DNA of 53,077 nt from Tissierellia bacterium. GTDB lineage: Bacteria; Bacillota; Clostridia; Tissierellales; Peptoniphilaceae. The translations under genes were made by a program, and so were the position numbers. The notes under the pieces were generated by a model. That model worked only from the letters and a program-made list of their open reading frames with translations. It did no database searches and was not told the origin of the DNA. Where the stretch lies: assembly GCA_030537855.1 (NCBI GenBank), contig JAUNVD010000013.1, positions 1 to 53,077 on the forward strand, read 5' to 3'. Below are positions 28,234-38,267 of this stretch, piece after piece. Within the stretch, counting starts at the first letter, position 1, and every line of letters begins with the position of its first letter.

Positions 28234-28908
28234 ATGAATGATAAATGGAATCCCAATCCCTTGTCTAAGCTCATCGTTCTGGTGCTATTTTCAATTTTTA
28301 CATTATTTTCGCCACCACCATTCTACTCGTATTTAATTGTCGTGGTATTTGCCGTTTTCTACCTTTTAATGGGCAGAAAAAAGACGGCGATCAAGCTATC
28401 CATCATTTTTCCAATTATTTTATATTATTCCACGAAAGACTTCTCCGCGTTCCCACGATTCTTACAACAATACGTTTTCATCCTAATCGTCATCCGAATG
28501 TTCTTTTTGCAGTTTACAGCGGCAATATTTTTGTTTTCCACTTCCGATGTGAGTTCAATTATAACATCAATGGATAAAATTAAATTGCCGAAGGCCATTT
28601 CGTTGCCGGTGGCGGTAATGTTCCGATTTTTTCCCGCTTATACGCAGGAAAGGAAGAACATCAAGCAGGCCATGCGGATGAGAGGAATACGATTTTTAAA
28701 GCAGCCCATAAAATATTTTGAATACACAATGATGCCACTTCTCATTATTTCTTCCAATATCGCAGACGACATTTCAAAATATGCGGAGACAAAAGGTCTG
28801 TCCGATCCATGTAAGAAAACGAGATATAAGGAAGTCAGCTTCGGTATTGCCGATTTTCTTTTTTTAGGACCCATTATTTTGTTCGAGGTGCTTGGTAAGA
28901 TATGGTAA
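28234..28908 (+). CDS. ecfT: ECF transporter transmembrane component EcfT (CbiQ family)
   Basis: 224 residues. Membrane helices at about 10-60 and 80-110 and a C-terminal helix. The cytoplasmic coupling motif region reads KQAMRMRGIRFLKQP, matching the A-R-G coupling motif that docks on EcfA. FRFFPAYTQERKNIKQAM precedes it, as is usual. It starts 39 nt after the S component, behind GAGGTG. Its last codons overlap the EcfA start (ATGGTAA), so stoichiometric translation is likely. Confidence 0.85.
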   Translation: MNDKWNPNPLSKLIVLVLFSIFTLFSPPPFYSYLIVVVFAVFYLLMGRKKTAIKLSIIFPIILYYSTKDFSAFPRFLQQYVFILIVIRMFFLQFTAAIFLFSTSDVSSIITSMDKIKLPKAISLPVAVMFRFFPAYTQERKNIKQAMRMRGIRFLKQPIKYFEYTMMPLLIISSNIADDISKYAETKGLSDPCKKTRYKEVSFGIADFLFLGPIILFEVLGKIW

Positions 28909-31900
28909 AATTGGACAATGTCAGCGTAAGCTTTCAAAAAGTCATTCTAAAAAATGTAACGCTTAGGATAAATCAGGGGGAATGCGTGCTGTTTGCCGGC
29001 GAATCGGGGAGTGGAAAATCTACGATTTTAAAGCTGGTAAACGGACTCATCCCACATTTTGAAACCGCAAAAATGACCGGTTCGGTGCAAGTGTGCGGCA
29101 AAGAGAATAAGGCAATGGAACTCTTTGAGATTTCTCGCTTTATTTCTTCTGTTTTTCAAAATCCCAAAACGTCATTTTTTAACACGAATACAACGCAAGA
29201 ATTATTATTTTATTTGGAAAACTATGGGAAGCCGCGAGAGCTCATGAAAGAGAGACTGGAAAAAGCAAAAAAAAATCTTTCACATTGACAGTCTTTTGGA
29301 CCGCTCCATCTTTAAGCTTTCCGGCGGTGAAAAGCAGATTTTAGCGATCGCGGCCGCCTATATATCGGATACGGACATCGTCGTATTGGATGAACCGTCG
29401 TCCAATTTAGACAGGCTCTATACATTAAGACTGAAAGATGCCTTGGAAATATTAAAAAAAGCGGGGAAAACACTCATCATAGCGGAGCATCGGCTTTATT
29501 ACATCAAGGATTTAATCGACCGCGTTTTCATGGTTCAAGATGGTACGGTAGAAGAAAAAAATAGAGAAACATTTTTCGCTCTGTCAAAAGCCGAAAGAGA
29601 GAACCTGGGCCTTCGCGTTTTTTCAGAAGAAAAACTGAAGGATTGCCATGCACCCGGGAAGGGGGACCTACGTGTCATGTCAAAAAAAGTTTTTGAACAT
29701 GGCGAATATGGTTTTGATGTTGCGGGGCTTTGCACGAAAAAGGGCCACGTAATGGGCATTATAGGGAAAAACGGCTCCGGAAAATCAACATTTCTAAATA
29801 TGCTTTTGGGTGCAGAAAAAGGTCAGATTAATGCAACGCTTGATGGGGATTTTTTAGACAGGAAGAAGCTCAGAGAAAATACGTTTTTGGTCATGCAGGA
29901 TGTCAATGCACAGCTCTTTACAGAATCCGTGGCGGAAGAATTAAAACTGGGGTCTGCTGCCGATGAAGAAGAGGTCGAGCGCGTGCTGGAAGCACTCGAA
30001 CTGACGGCGTTGAAGGATCGGCATCCTCATTCTCTTTCCGGCGGAGAGCGGCAACGGGTTGCGATAGCTTCTGCCATTTTATCCGGCAGAAGGGTCCTAC
30101 TCTTTGATGAGCCGACTTCCGGCATGGACTATAAAAACATGATGCGGATTGCGGAACTCATCGGGAAGGTGAAAAAAGACCGTATCCTATTTGTCATTTC
30201 CCACGATTATGAATTTTTAAATGCGGTTGCAGATTATGTTGTGGATATGGAGGCTTATTATTCCTATGTAGGGGGTACGGATTTAATGAAGAAGTTTTTG
30301 GATTATGGCCATGAAAAGAAAGCATATTTTTATATTGCCATCGCCTTGATTGGTCTCTCTTCCCTCATTTATGTGGGGGCATTTTACTACGGCTATAAAC
30401 TGATAGCCGGTCTGGTCGAACAAACACTTGCAATGACCGGCGCATTAAGATACGCCGTCATAATTCTTGTCTTGCTGATTTTGCATGTCTTGTTTAAGCA
30501 TTCGGGGCTACTCTGCTCCCATATCTTTGCTTATTTTACGCTGGGCGAAATTCGACAAAAGCTGATTACAAAGTTGGTGGAGAATCCCTTGGGGGAGACC
30601 TTAAAGCACTCCGCCGGCTACATTAGAAAAAAACTTGTGGATGCCATAGAGGAGATGGAACTTTTATTTGCACATATGTTTCCCGAGGGGATACCGTATG
30701 TTTTCAGCTTTATATTTACCATCATCCTGATTTTCGTGATTGACTATCGGTTGGGTCTTTTATCCTTAATCCCCCTGATTATAAATATGGTAGCCATGGG
30801 GGTGATGTATAAAAACGGGAATGAGTTTATGGCGGAATACTTTGAGTCGCAAAAAAGGATGTCCGGGAACATAGTGGAGTACATAGGTGGTATCAATGTC
30901 ATTAAGATTTTTAATCGAAAAGACAATCAGTATAAAAAACTGAAAGACTCCATCGATTACTATAGAGAGTATACATTGAAGTGGCATGACGTCTCCTACC
31001 TGCCCATGGCGATAGCTTTTGCCTTCGGACCGACGCTGACGCTTTTGGCCCTACCGTTCGGCGTCTATATGATGATAAGCGGAAGTTTGAGCATGTCAAA
31101 ATTTATCTTTGCCATGATGTTGTGTTTTTCAGCGTCCGCATCCATCACCAAGATTTTTAATTTTATGCCGATTATGATGCAGCTTTCGACCAGGCTTTCG
31201 GACATCGAAAAAGATTTTAATGTCGAGGGCTTACAAACCGGGGAGCAGACGATTGACAAGGTCTTTGAAATAGAATACAGAGACGTATGTTTCTCCTATG
31301 ATAAGGTGCAAGTTATCAATAACGTGAGTTTTAAAATCGGTCGGGGTCAGCATGTCGCCTTTGTCGGTGAATCGGGCAGCGGGAAGTCAACACTGGCAAA
31401 ACTTCTGTTACACTATTACGATACAACTGCCGGCGCTATTTATATAAACGGCATCGATATCAAAGAGATTCAATTGGAGAATCTTATGGACAAGATAGCC
31501 TATGTTTCCCAGGATAATTTCCTCTTTGATAGTAGTATTAAGGAAAATCTACTGGTCGGAAAGCCGGATGCAACAGAGGAAGAGATCGTCTCAGCATGTA
31601 AGGCGGCTAGAATTCACACTGTGATAGAAAAACTGGAGAGCGGTTATAATACAAGGGTTGGCGAATCGGGTTCAAAGCTTTCCGGTGGGGAGCGGCAGCG
31701 CATTTGTATCGCCCGGGCCATTTTAAAGGATGCGGATATTGTGGTTTTGGATGAAGCGACATCCTTTACAGATCCAAAAAATGAGTTTTTTATTAATGAA
31801 GCGATAGAGCATTTAACGAAAGGAAAAATTCTTATCACAATCGCCCATAAGCTGTCGACAATAAAAAACAGCGATTGCATTATGCTCATCGACAAAGGGA

Positions 31901-32022
31901 ATTTACTAGCGTCGGGCGGTCATGAAGCACTTTTAGCAAACAAAGTGTATCGTAGACTTTGGCACAGGTTCAAGGGAGCAAAAGAATTTAGTTTCAGCGT
32001 AAAAGAGGGGAAAGATGATTAG
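28902..32022 (+). CDS. Double EcfA ATPase fused to an ABC half-transporter, one +1 frameshift
   Basis: Domain order: ATPase 1 (Walker A GESGSGKST, signature LSGGEKQ, Walker B IVVLDEPSSNLD), then ATPase 2 (GKNGSGKST, LSGGERQR, VLLFDEPTSGMD). From about residue 460 comes a full half-transporter: six helices, then GESGSGKST, LSGGERQR, IVVLDEATSFTD, IAHKL. The reading frame is continuous through the junction at about 30240-30290, so EcfA and the exporter-type protein are one polypeptide of about 1039 residues. An internal ATG at 30286 has a TAGGGGG site and could make the half-transporter alone. The frame is broken once at an A9 run (29267-29275): removing one A joins KAKK to IFHIDSLLDRSIF. As written, the first piece ends at 29288. 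Confidence 0.8.
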
Positions 32023-33748
32023 ACTATTTAGGTTCTTTAAAAATGTATTTTCAATTTTAGGGAAATACAAGAAACGAGTACGTGTCGGATTCCTGCCCGC
32101 TTTTTTTGAGGTGGGGATGTCCGGTGTACCCTACATCATGTTTTTCTACATTCTTGTGGTCGGTTTGACGAGACCCTTTGAGAGGAAAGATTTTTATATT
32201 GTACTTGCGGCCATGGTGGTTTCGACAATATTAAGAGCGTTATTCACGTATGTACAGAATAGTATACAGGGAAAACAGGGGCTCTATGCCCTCACAGAGC
32301 AAAGGCTTGCCCTAGCCAATCATCTCTCAAAAATAAATATGGGTTATTTCAGTGAGGCAAATATAGGGGACTTGACGTCCATCGTTTCCGGGGATATCAG
32401 CTTTATCGAAGAGGTAGGTATTTCACAGATGCTAACCGCCGTTGCCGTTGCCATTCGCATTCCCCTTTCCGTGATTTTCATCTTCATCTTCAATTATAGG
32501 GTTGGCATGGTCTATCTTATCCTTCTGGGCTTCGGTTTTTTCGGGATTCATCTTGTCGCCAAAAGTCTCGACTACAGGATGCAGGAGCGTCAAAAGAATC
32601 TGGGGATGCTTTCCGGTGCCGTTGTGAACTTCGTCAAAGGGATACAGACCATTAAGGCCTTTAATATGACAAGAGAAAAGAACAGTGACATTCAGTCTGT
32701 GATAAGGACGGTCAGAGAATTCGCTGTAAAAATTGTTGTTGATACCTTCGGACTATTTCTAGTTTACGGGGTAACGGTCTTTGCGCCAACCGGGGTAATG
32801 ATTTATGCTTTATTAAAACTGATGGAAGCCGGCATGCTTTCTTATCCATTCGGCATCGGATTTATTGCCATATCCTTTGTACTTTTTATGCCCGTTGTCA
32901 TCTTGGGCGGGCATACTGAAGCGTTGTCCGTGGCGAGCGCATGCGTTGATCGCTATAAGGCAATATACCACGTTCAGACCATGGAAGACGTGGACAACAA
33001 TGCAAAAATTGAGAAGATGGACATCGTTTTTAAGAATGTCAGTTTTTCCTATGAAAAAAAGAAGGTCTTAAATAATATCAATCTTCACATCAAGCCGAAA
33101 ACATTTACCGCTCTGGTTGGGGAATCCGGAAGCGGTAAGACGACCATCACCAACCTCATGGCCCGTTTTTGGGACATCGAGGACGGGGCGATTCTCATTG
33201 ACGGGAAAGACATAAAGCAATATCCAATGCATGAACTCATGGATAATATCTCCATGGTATTTCAAGAGGTGTATCTCTTTGAAGATACAGTCTTCAATAA
33301 TGTTGCTTTCGGAAATCCCAATGCGTCAAAAGAGGAAGTGATAGAAGCTTGTAAACAGGCCCGTTGTCATGACTTCATCACGGCATTGCCGGAAGGCTAT
33401 GAAACATTTATCGGCGAGGGCGGTTCCACGTTGTCCGGCGGAGAAAAACAGCGTATTTCCATAGCCAGAGCAATGCTGAAAGATGCAAAATTGATACTTC
33501 TTGATGAAGCCACGGCCGGTATTGATCCGGAGAATGAAAAGTTCATCCAGGAAGCGATTGAAGCGCTTGTAAAGAATAAGACATTGGTCGTCATTGCCCA
33601 TCGACTGTCAACCATTCGAAATGCGGACAACATCGTTGTATTGAAGAATGGTGAAATTATGGAGCAGGGGACACAGGATGAGCTGCTTAAAAAAGACGGT
33701 TACTACAAGAAACAATATGAATTTTATAAAAAAGTAAAAGAGGCATAG
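32015..33748 (+). CDS. ABC half-transporter, partner of the fused protein
   Basis: 577 residues: membrane domain (about 1-310), then an ATPase with Walker A GESGSGKTT, signature LSGGEKQR, Walker B LILLDEATAGID and histidine switch IAHRL. It overlaps the upstream gene by 8 nt (ATGATTAG) and closes the operon. It is the counterpart of the gene at 36407, and the two operons look like copies of one ancestral pair. Presumably it forms a heterodimer with the half-transporter part of the upstream gene. Substrate unknown; metallophore or peptide transport are options. Confidence 0.88.
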   Translation: MIRLFRFFKNVFSILGKYKKRVRVGFLPAFFEVGMSGVPYIMFFYILVVGLTRPFERKDFYIVLAAMVVSTILRALFTYVQNSIQGKQGLYALTEQRLALANHLSKINMGYFSEANIGDLTSIVSGDISFIEEVGISQMLTAVAVAIRIPLSVIFIFIFNYRVGMVYLILLGFGFFGIHLVAKSLDYRMQERQKNLGMLSGAVVNFVKGIQTIKAFNMTREKNSDIQSVIRTVREFAVKIVVDTFGLFLVYGVTVFAPTGVMIYALLKLMEAGMLSYPFGIGFIAISFVLFMPVVILGGHTEALSVASACVDRYKAIYHVQTMEDVDNNAKIEKMDIVFKNVSFSYEKKKVLNNINLHIKPKTFTALVGESGSGKTTITNLMARFWDIEDGAILIDGKDIKQYPMHELMDNISMVFQEVYLFEDTVFNNVAFGNPNASKEEVIEACKQARCHDFITALPEGYETFIGEGGSTLSGGEKQRISIARAMLKDAKLILLDEATAGIDPENEKFIQEAIEALVKNKTLVVIAHRLSTIRNADNIVVLKNGEIMEQGTQDELLKKDGYYKKQYEFYKKVKEA

Positions 33749-33870
33749 GTTTTAACGGATGGTTTAAGCGCGTTTGCATGGAACATAATATGTAGCTTGA
33801 TTTCGTAGTGCTCAAGAAGTTTGTATATAAAATGATTTGCAGGCTTCGATTGTTCATTTAATGTATACCC

Positions 33871-33911
33871 AAAAGTGTAACGTAGAAGAATACGTTACAC
33901 TTTTATTTTTT
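33871..33911 (+). terminator. Intrinsic terminator of the ECF-ABC operon
   Basis: A perfect 14-bp stem (AAAAGTGTAACGTA with its complement) around a 6-nt loop, followed by ATTTTTTG. Confidence 0.8.
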
Positions 33912-34012
33912 GTCATCTTAAGGACAAGCATGGTTGAATTTCTATATATCATCTAATTTTTTGTGTACTATGGAAGGGTTCGGAAGAGATCTCGTTTAAC
34001 AGTAAATTTTAG

Positions 34013-34041
34013 TTGAAAAATAGAAAAATATAGTCTATAAT
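34013..34041 (+). promoter_or_regulatory. Promoter of the second TetR-ABC operon
   Basis: TTGAAA (34013-34018), a 17-nt gap, and TATAAT (34036-34041), about 40 nt before the TetR start. Confidence 0.7.
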
Positions 34042-34044
34042 AAA

Positions 34045-34062
34045 TTCGACGAAACCGTCGAA
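34045..34062 (+). promoter_or_regulatory. Probable operator of the second TetR regulator
   Basis: Inverted repeat TTCGAC, 6-nt spacer, GTCGAA, 3 nt after the -10 box. It shares the GACG and AACCGTCG core with 26994-27005, so both regulators may recognise the same DNA. Confidence 0.55.
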
Positions 34063-34080
34063 AATTAAAGGAGGGATGGT

Positions 34081-34671
34081 ATGTCGGCAGAAAGTCGAAT
34101 TACACAAAAAAGAAAACGGGAAATTTGTATGGCGGCAAAAGATGTATTTATACGAAAAGGGTTTAAAAATGCTACCATGGAAGATGTTATTGAAGCGGTT
34201 GGCATGTCCAAGGGCGGTGTCTACTATTATTACAAGTCCACGGTAGAGATGTTGATTGATCTTTGTTTTATTGGCGCGGAATTCAGAGAGCAGATTACGT
34301 ATGACTTTCAAAAAGAGCATCCAAATATGAGCAAAGAGGATATCATGGTGGAGCTTACTTTAATAAAGATGTTCAAATCCAGCGATTATATCAAACTCTA
34401 TTCGATGCTTCTTGAGGTGAGTGCTACCGATGCAGACGTCCGAAAAGTATGTCAAGCGATGGAGCAGGCACAAATTAAAGACTTTATCGAATCGGCCGGG
34501 CACGGCTTGGAAGAGATTATTCCGTTGGCCAACGAAGAATTCTTCATGCTGATGAAAGCCATGTATGTGGCCCAACTCTACTTCGACTTAGAAGACTTAT
34601 ATCTGAATCGATCCGACCTATTCCGAGACATTATCCGAAACTATATTCGAAAACATCGAAAGGAGAAATAA
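34081..34671 (+). CDS. TetR/AcrR-family regulator of the second ABC pair
   Basis: 196 residues. DNA-binding domain: IRKGFKNATMEDVIEAVGMS, then KGGVYYYYKSTVEMLIDLC. An AGGAGGGATGGT site lies before ATG at 34081. The gene is 1 nt from the ABC pair, so it is part of their operon and likely represses it. C-terminal ligand domain unassigned. It ends with RDIIRNYIRKHRKEK, much like the end of the other TetR (KSIIRNYIIEMKGEE), which supports a common origin. Confidence 0.9.
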   Translation: MSAESRITQKRKREICMAAKDVFIRKGFKNATMEDVIEAVGMSKGGVYYYYKSTVEMLIDLCFIGAEFREQITYDFQKEHPNMSKEDIMVELTLIKMFKSSDYIKLYSMLLEVSATDADVRKVCQAMEQAQIKDFIESAGHGLEEIIPLANEEFFMLMKAMYVAQLYFDLEDLYLNRSDLFRDIIRNYIRKHRKEK

Positions 34672-34672
34672 T

Positions 34673-36410
34673 ATGAGTTCTTCCATCTTGAAATATGGAA
34701 AGGCAACGAAGAAGCATCTTTATGTTTCTCTTGTTCTTATATTCTTGTCGACCGTTTGTAATCTTTTTGCGTTCTATAAAGGTTATCAGATTATTAAAGG
34801 GCTCTTAGCTTCTCAGATAATTTTTTCCGACATTTTTACGCTCGCATTGACTTTACTTGTGGTAAAAGTCATTCAGGCCATATTGCTGACGGCCGGATTG
34901 AAACACTCCCATATCTTTGCTTATAGTACCTTGATGGTCATTCGTCGAGTGCTGACACAGAAGATGGCAAACAATCCGATGGGTGAAACGCTCAAGTTCT
35001 CTTCCGGCTATATCCGACAGAAGCTGGTCGATTCCGTGGAACAGTTGGAAATATTTTTGGCCCATATGATTCCGGAGGGCATTCCCTACTTTATGAATTT
35101 TGTCTTGACGACCATCTTCATCTTTATCATCGATTGGCGACTGGGGCTCCTATTATTTCTTCCGATTGGTTTGGCCATGGCGGCAATGGGGGTAATGCAA
35201 AAAAACGGCAAAGAATTAATGGGTCCGTATTATGAATCCGTCAAGAACATGTCGGGGAATATGACGGAATACATCCGTGGGATTGAAGTGATTAAAATTT
35301 TTAATCGAAAGGATCACCAATATAAAAAAATTAAAGGATTCCATCGACCATTACAGAAAGTTCACCTTAAATTGGTATGACATTTCTTATACGCCCATGG
35401 CCGTAGCTTTTACTACCGGAACAACCTTTACGTTGGCGATAATTCCCGTCGGCTCTTGGATGTTACTCCATAACAGTTTGGCGTTGGGGACCTTTATTTT
35501 CGTATGCCTTCTGGCATTTTCACAAAGTACGTCCATATTGAGTATCATGACCTTCTATTCGGCCTACATGAATTTATCCCAACGCTTGGGCGATATTGAA
35601 CAGGATTTCGTCGTCAAGGAACTGGAAGTGGGTGAAAAACGTCTGGGTGAAGTGGAAGAAATCGCATTCAAAGACGTTCGTTTTTCTTACAACGAGGGAG
35701 AAGAAGTCCTAAAAGGAATCAACATCACCATCCATAAAGGCGAAGAGGTCGCCTTTGTCGGCGAAAGTGGCAGTGGGAAGTCGACCTTGGTTAAGCTGTT
35801 GATGCACTATTACGATGTAACCGGCGGCGAAATTGCCATAAATGATATCAATCTCAAGCAACTTACTCTGGAAAGTCTCATGGACAAAATTTCCTATGTC
35901 TCTCAGGACAACTTTCTTTTTGATATTTCTATTAAAGAAAATCTCTTGGTCGGGAGACCGGAGGCTTCTGAAGAAGAGCTGATTGCCGTTTGTAAAAAAG
36001 CCATGATTCATGACGAGATTCTGGCCCTCGAAAATGGGTACGATACCATTGTCGGGCAGTCGGGATCGAAACTTTCCGGTGGGCAAAAGCAACGAATTTG
36101 TATTGCTCGTGCCATGTTAAAGGATGCAGACATTCTTATACTGGATGAGGCTACGTCCAATACGGATCCGGAAAACGAATACAAGATTAATCGAGCCGTA
36201 GAAGAACTATCAAAAGGGAAAATTCTCATATCTATTGCTCATAAGCTTTCCACGATTGCCCATGCAGATAAGATCTATTTATTGGATGAAGGTCGTATCG
36301 TTGAAGACGGAAGGCATGAAGAGCTGCTTCTCAATCCGATGTATAAAAATCTTTGGGATCGTTTTATGGAAGCAAAGGAATTTAAGTTTAAAGAGGAGGC
36401 CGACGCATGA
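34673..36410 (+). CDS. ABC half-transporter with one +1 frameshift
   Basis: Paralogue of the half-transporter part of the fused gene (shared IRGIEVIKIFNRKDxQYKK, PEGIPYF and others). Six helices, then Walker A GESGSGKST, signature LSGGQKQR, Walker B ILILDEATSNTD, histidine IAHKL. The frame breaks at an A7 run (35324-35330); removing one A joins QYKK to LKDSIDHYRKFTLNWYDISY, giving a normal 578-residue protein. As written, the first piece ends at 35380 and a second frame opens at 35397. The gene ends with an ATGA overlap to its partner. Whether it is broken in the organism or only in the sequence is open. Confidence 0.82.
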
Positions 36411-38146
36411 AAACAATCATCGACTATATAAAAACGGCGCTATCCCTTTTGGGAAAGTATAAAAAAGATGTACAGAAAGGCTATATTGCGGCATTCTTTG
36501 AATCCGCATTTACCTTTGTACCGTATATGCTTCTATTCTATATTATTGCCGTGCGTTTAAAAAGAGAGCTGAATGGTAACGATGTGGTGTTTATCAGCAT
36601 TGTCATGGTCCTTTCTGTAGTACTACGTACCATCAGTAAAAGAAAGCAAGATGAATTGCAACAAAACCGGGGACTCTACGCCTTAACGGAAAAGAGATTG
36701 GAAATTGGGGACCATCTTTCCAAGTTGAATATGGGGTACTATAGTGAAGCGAATATCGGTAATGTTTCTTCCGTAGTAACCGGCGGGATTAACCTGATGG
36801 AAGAAGTCGTCTATATGCAAGTCGGCATTGTCGTGTCCGCCATTGCCTCTTGGGTTCTTTCCATCGTTCTGATTTTTATATTAAATCTCAAACTGGGTGG
36901 CATCTATCTTTTTTGTTCTCTTCTAGGGTTACTCGGCATGCGCCTTGTGACGAAGTCCATGACGTATGGGGTCTATCGGCGTCAGGACAATCTGGGCTTG
37001 CTTTCGCAATCTATTCTCGACTTTATTCAGGGGCTTCCCACCATCAAGGCGTTTAACATGATGAAAGAAAAAAATACGGATATTGACGCTGCCATTAAAA
37101 CGGTAGGGGATGATGCGGTGGATCACGTAATATACGCTTCCCGATTGCTGACAATCTGTCGAACATTGAACAATGGCCTGACCGGTCTCTTTTGCTTGGG
37201 GGTCATTTACCTCCTGCAAAATGGGGACCTTGGCCTTTCATGGGCTATTGGTTGCATCGTCTTTTCGTTTATTCTCTTTAAGCCTCTTGAAATCCTGGGG
37301 AAGGCGGCTGAATTTCTTTCCGTTGGCGACGCTGCGGCCAAAGCGACGTGGAAGATATTAAAAGAAAAGACCATGAAAGATGTGGCGAATGATAATAAAA
37401 TTCAACAGATGAATATATCGTTCCGAAACGTATCCTTTGCCTACGATGAAAAAGAAGTATTGCATGACATTAACTTTGACATTAAACCCAACACGTTTAC
37501 GGCATTGGTGGGAAAATCAGGCTCCGGGAAATCTACGATTACCAGCCTGCTGGCCCGATTTTGGGATGTCGAAAAGGGCGAGATTCTCATCGACGGTAGA
37601 AACATAAAGGACTACCCCTTTTCAGAGTTGATGGATAACATTTCCATGGTATTTCAGGACGTCTTTTTGTTCCATGATACCGTCTTCAATAATATTGCCT
37701 TTGGCAATGATGATGCGAAGAAAGAGGAAGTCATTGAGGCGGCGAAGAAAGCCCGTTGTCACGAATTTATTATGAAACTGCCTGATGGCTATGATACCAT
37801 TATCGGTGAAGGGGGTTCCAGCCTGTCCGGTGGTGAAAAACAACGGATTTCCATAGCGAGAGCCATGTTGAAGAAAGCCAAGCTGATTCTTCTTGATGAA
37901 GCCACGGCCGGCGTCGATCCGGACAATGAGAAATACATTCAAGAGGCCATAGAACAACTTGTCAAAGACAAAACCTTGGTGGTGATTGCCCACCGACTGT
38001 CTACTATTCAAAATGCTGATCAGATTTTCGTTTTGGATGAAGGAGAAATTGTGGAACGAGGAACTGCGAAAGAGTTGCTCCAAAAAAATGGCATTTATAA
38101 AAATCAGTATGACTATTATAAGAAAATAAAAGAAGTGAACGTATAG
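36407..38146 (+). CDS. ABC half-transporter, second of the pair
   Basis: 579 residues. Membrane domain, then Walker A GKSGSGKST, signature LSGGEKQR, Walker B LILLDEATAGVD and IAHRL. Very like the gene at 32015 (shared RARFWD-type loop, NISMVFQDVFLFHDTVFNNI, EACKKARCH pattern). It starts on the previous stop (ATGA), so the two are coupled. Together with the TetR gene it repeats the TetR plus two half-transporters plan without the ECF part. Confidence 0.88.
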   Translation: MKTIIDYIKTALSLLGKYKKDVQKGYIAAFFESAFTFVPYMLLFYIIAVRLKRELNGNDVVFISIVMVLSVVLRTISKRKQDELQQNRGLYALTEKRLEIGDHLSKLNMGYYSEANIGNVSSVVTGGINLMEEVVYMQVGIVVSAIASWVLSIVLIFILNLKLGGIYLFCSLLGLLGMRLVTKSMTYGVYRRQDNLGLLSQSILDFIQGLPTIKAFNMMKEKNTDIDAAIKTVGDDAVDHVIYASRLLTICRTLNNGLTGLFCLGVIYLLQNGDLGLSWAIGCIVFSFILFKPLEILGKAAEFLSVGDAAAKATWKILKEKTMKDVANDNKIQQMNISFRNVSFAYDEKEVLHDINFDIKPNTFTALVGKSGSGKSTITSLLARFWDVEKGEILIDGRNIKDYPFSELMDNISMVFQDVFLFHDTVFNNIAFGNDDAKKEEVIEAAKKARCHEFIMKLPDGYDTIIGEGGSSLSGGEKQRISIARAMLKKAKLILLDEATAGVDPDNEKYIQEAIEQLVKDKTLVVIAHRLSTIQNADQIFVLDEGEIVERGTAKELLQKNGIYKNQYDYYKKIKEVNV

Positions 38147-38221
38147 AGACCGATCCGACCGCTATGCTTTTATACGCCTTCGGAACCACCTTTAAATTTT
38201 GTTCAAATCATATAGGGATAC

Positions 38222-38248
38222 GGATTAAAAAATCCTCTAAACTATAAT
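38222..38248 (+). promoter_or_regulatory. Possible promoter of the AraC-GyrI gene
   Basis: A -10 box TATAAT at 38243-38248, preceded by a small inverted repeat (GGATT-AAAA-AATCC, 38222-38235) where the -35 region should be. The -35 itself is poor, as in activator-dependent promoters. Confidence 0.4.
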
Positions 38249-38267
38249 TGGAAGGAGCAAGAATCAT

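Noticed and set aside
33055-33065. Frameshift at an A7 run in the ABC gene at 32015
   Set aside because: The frame through this run is intact (YEKKKVLNN), which shows that not every A7 in the window is disrupted.
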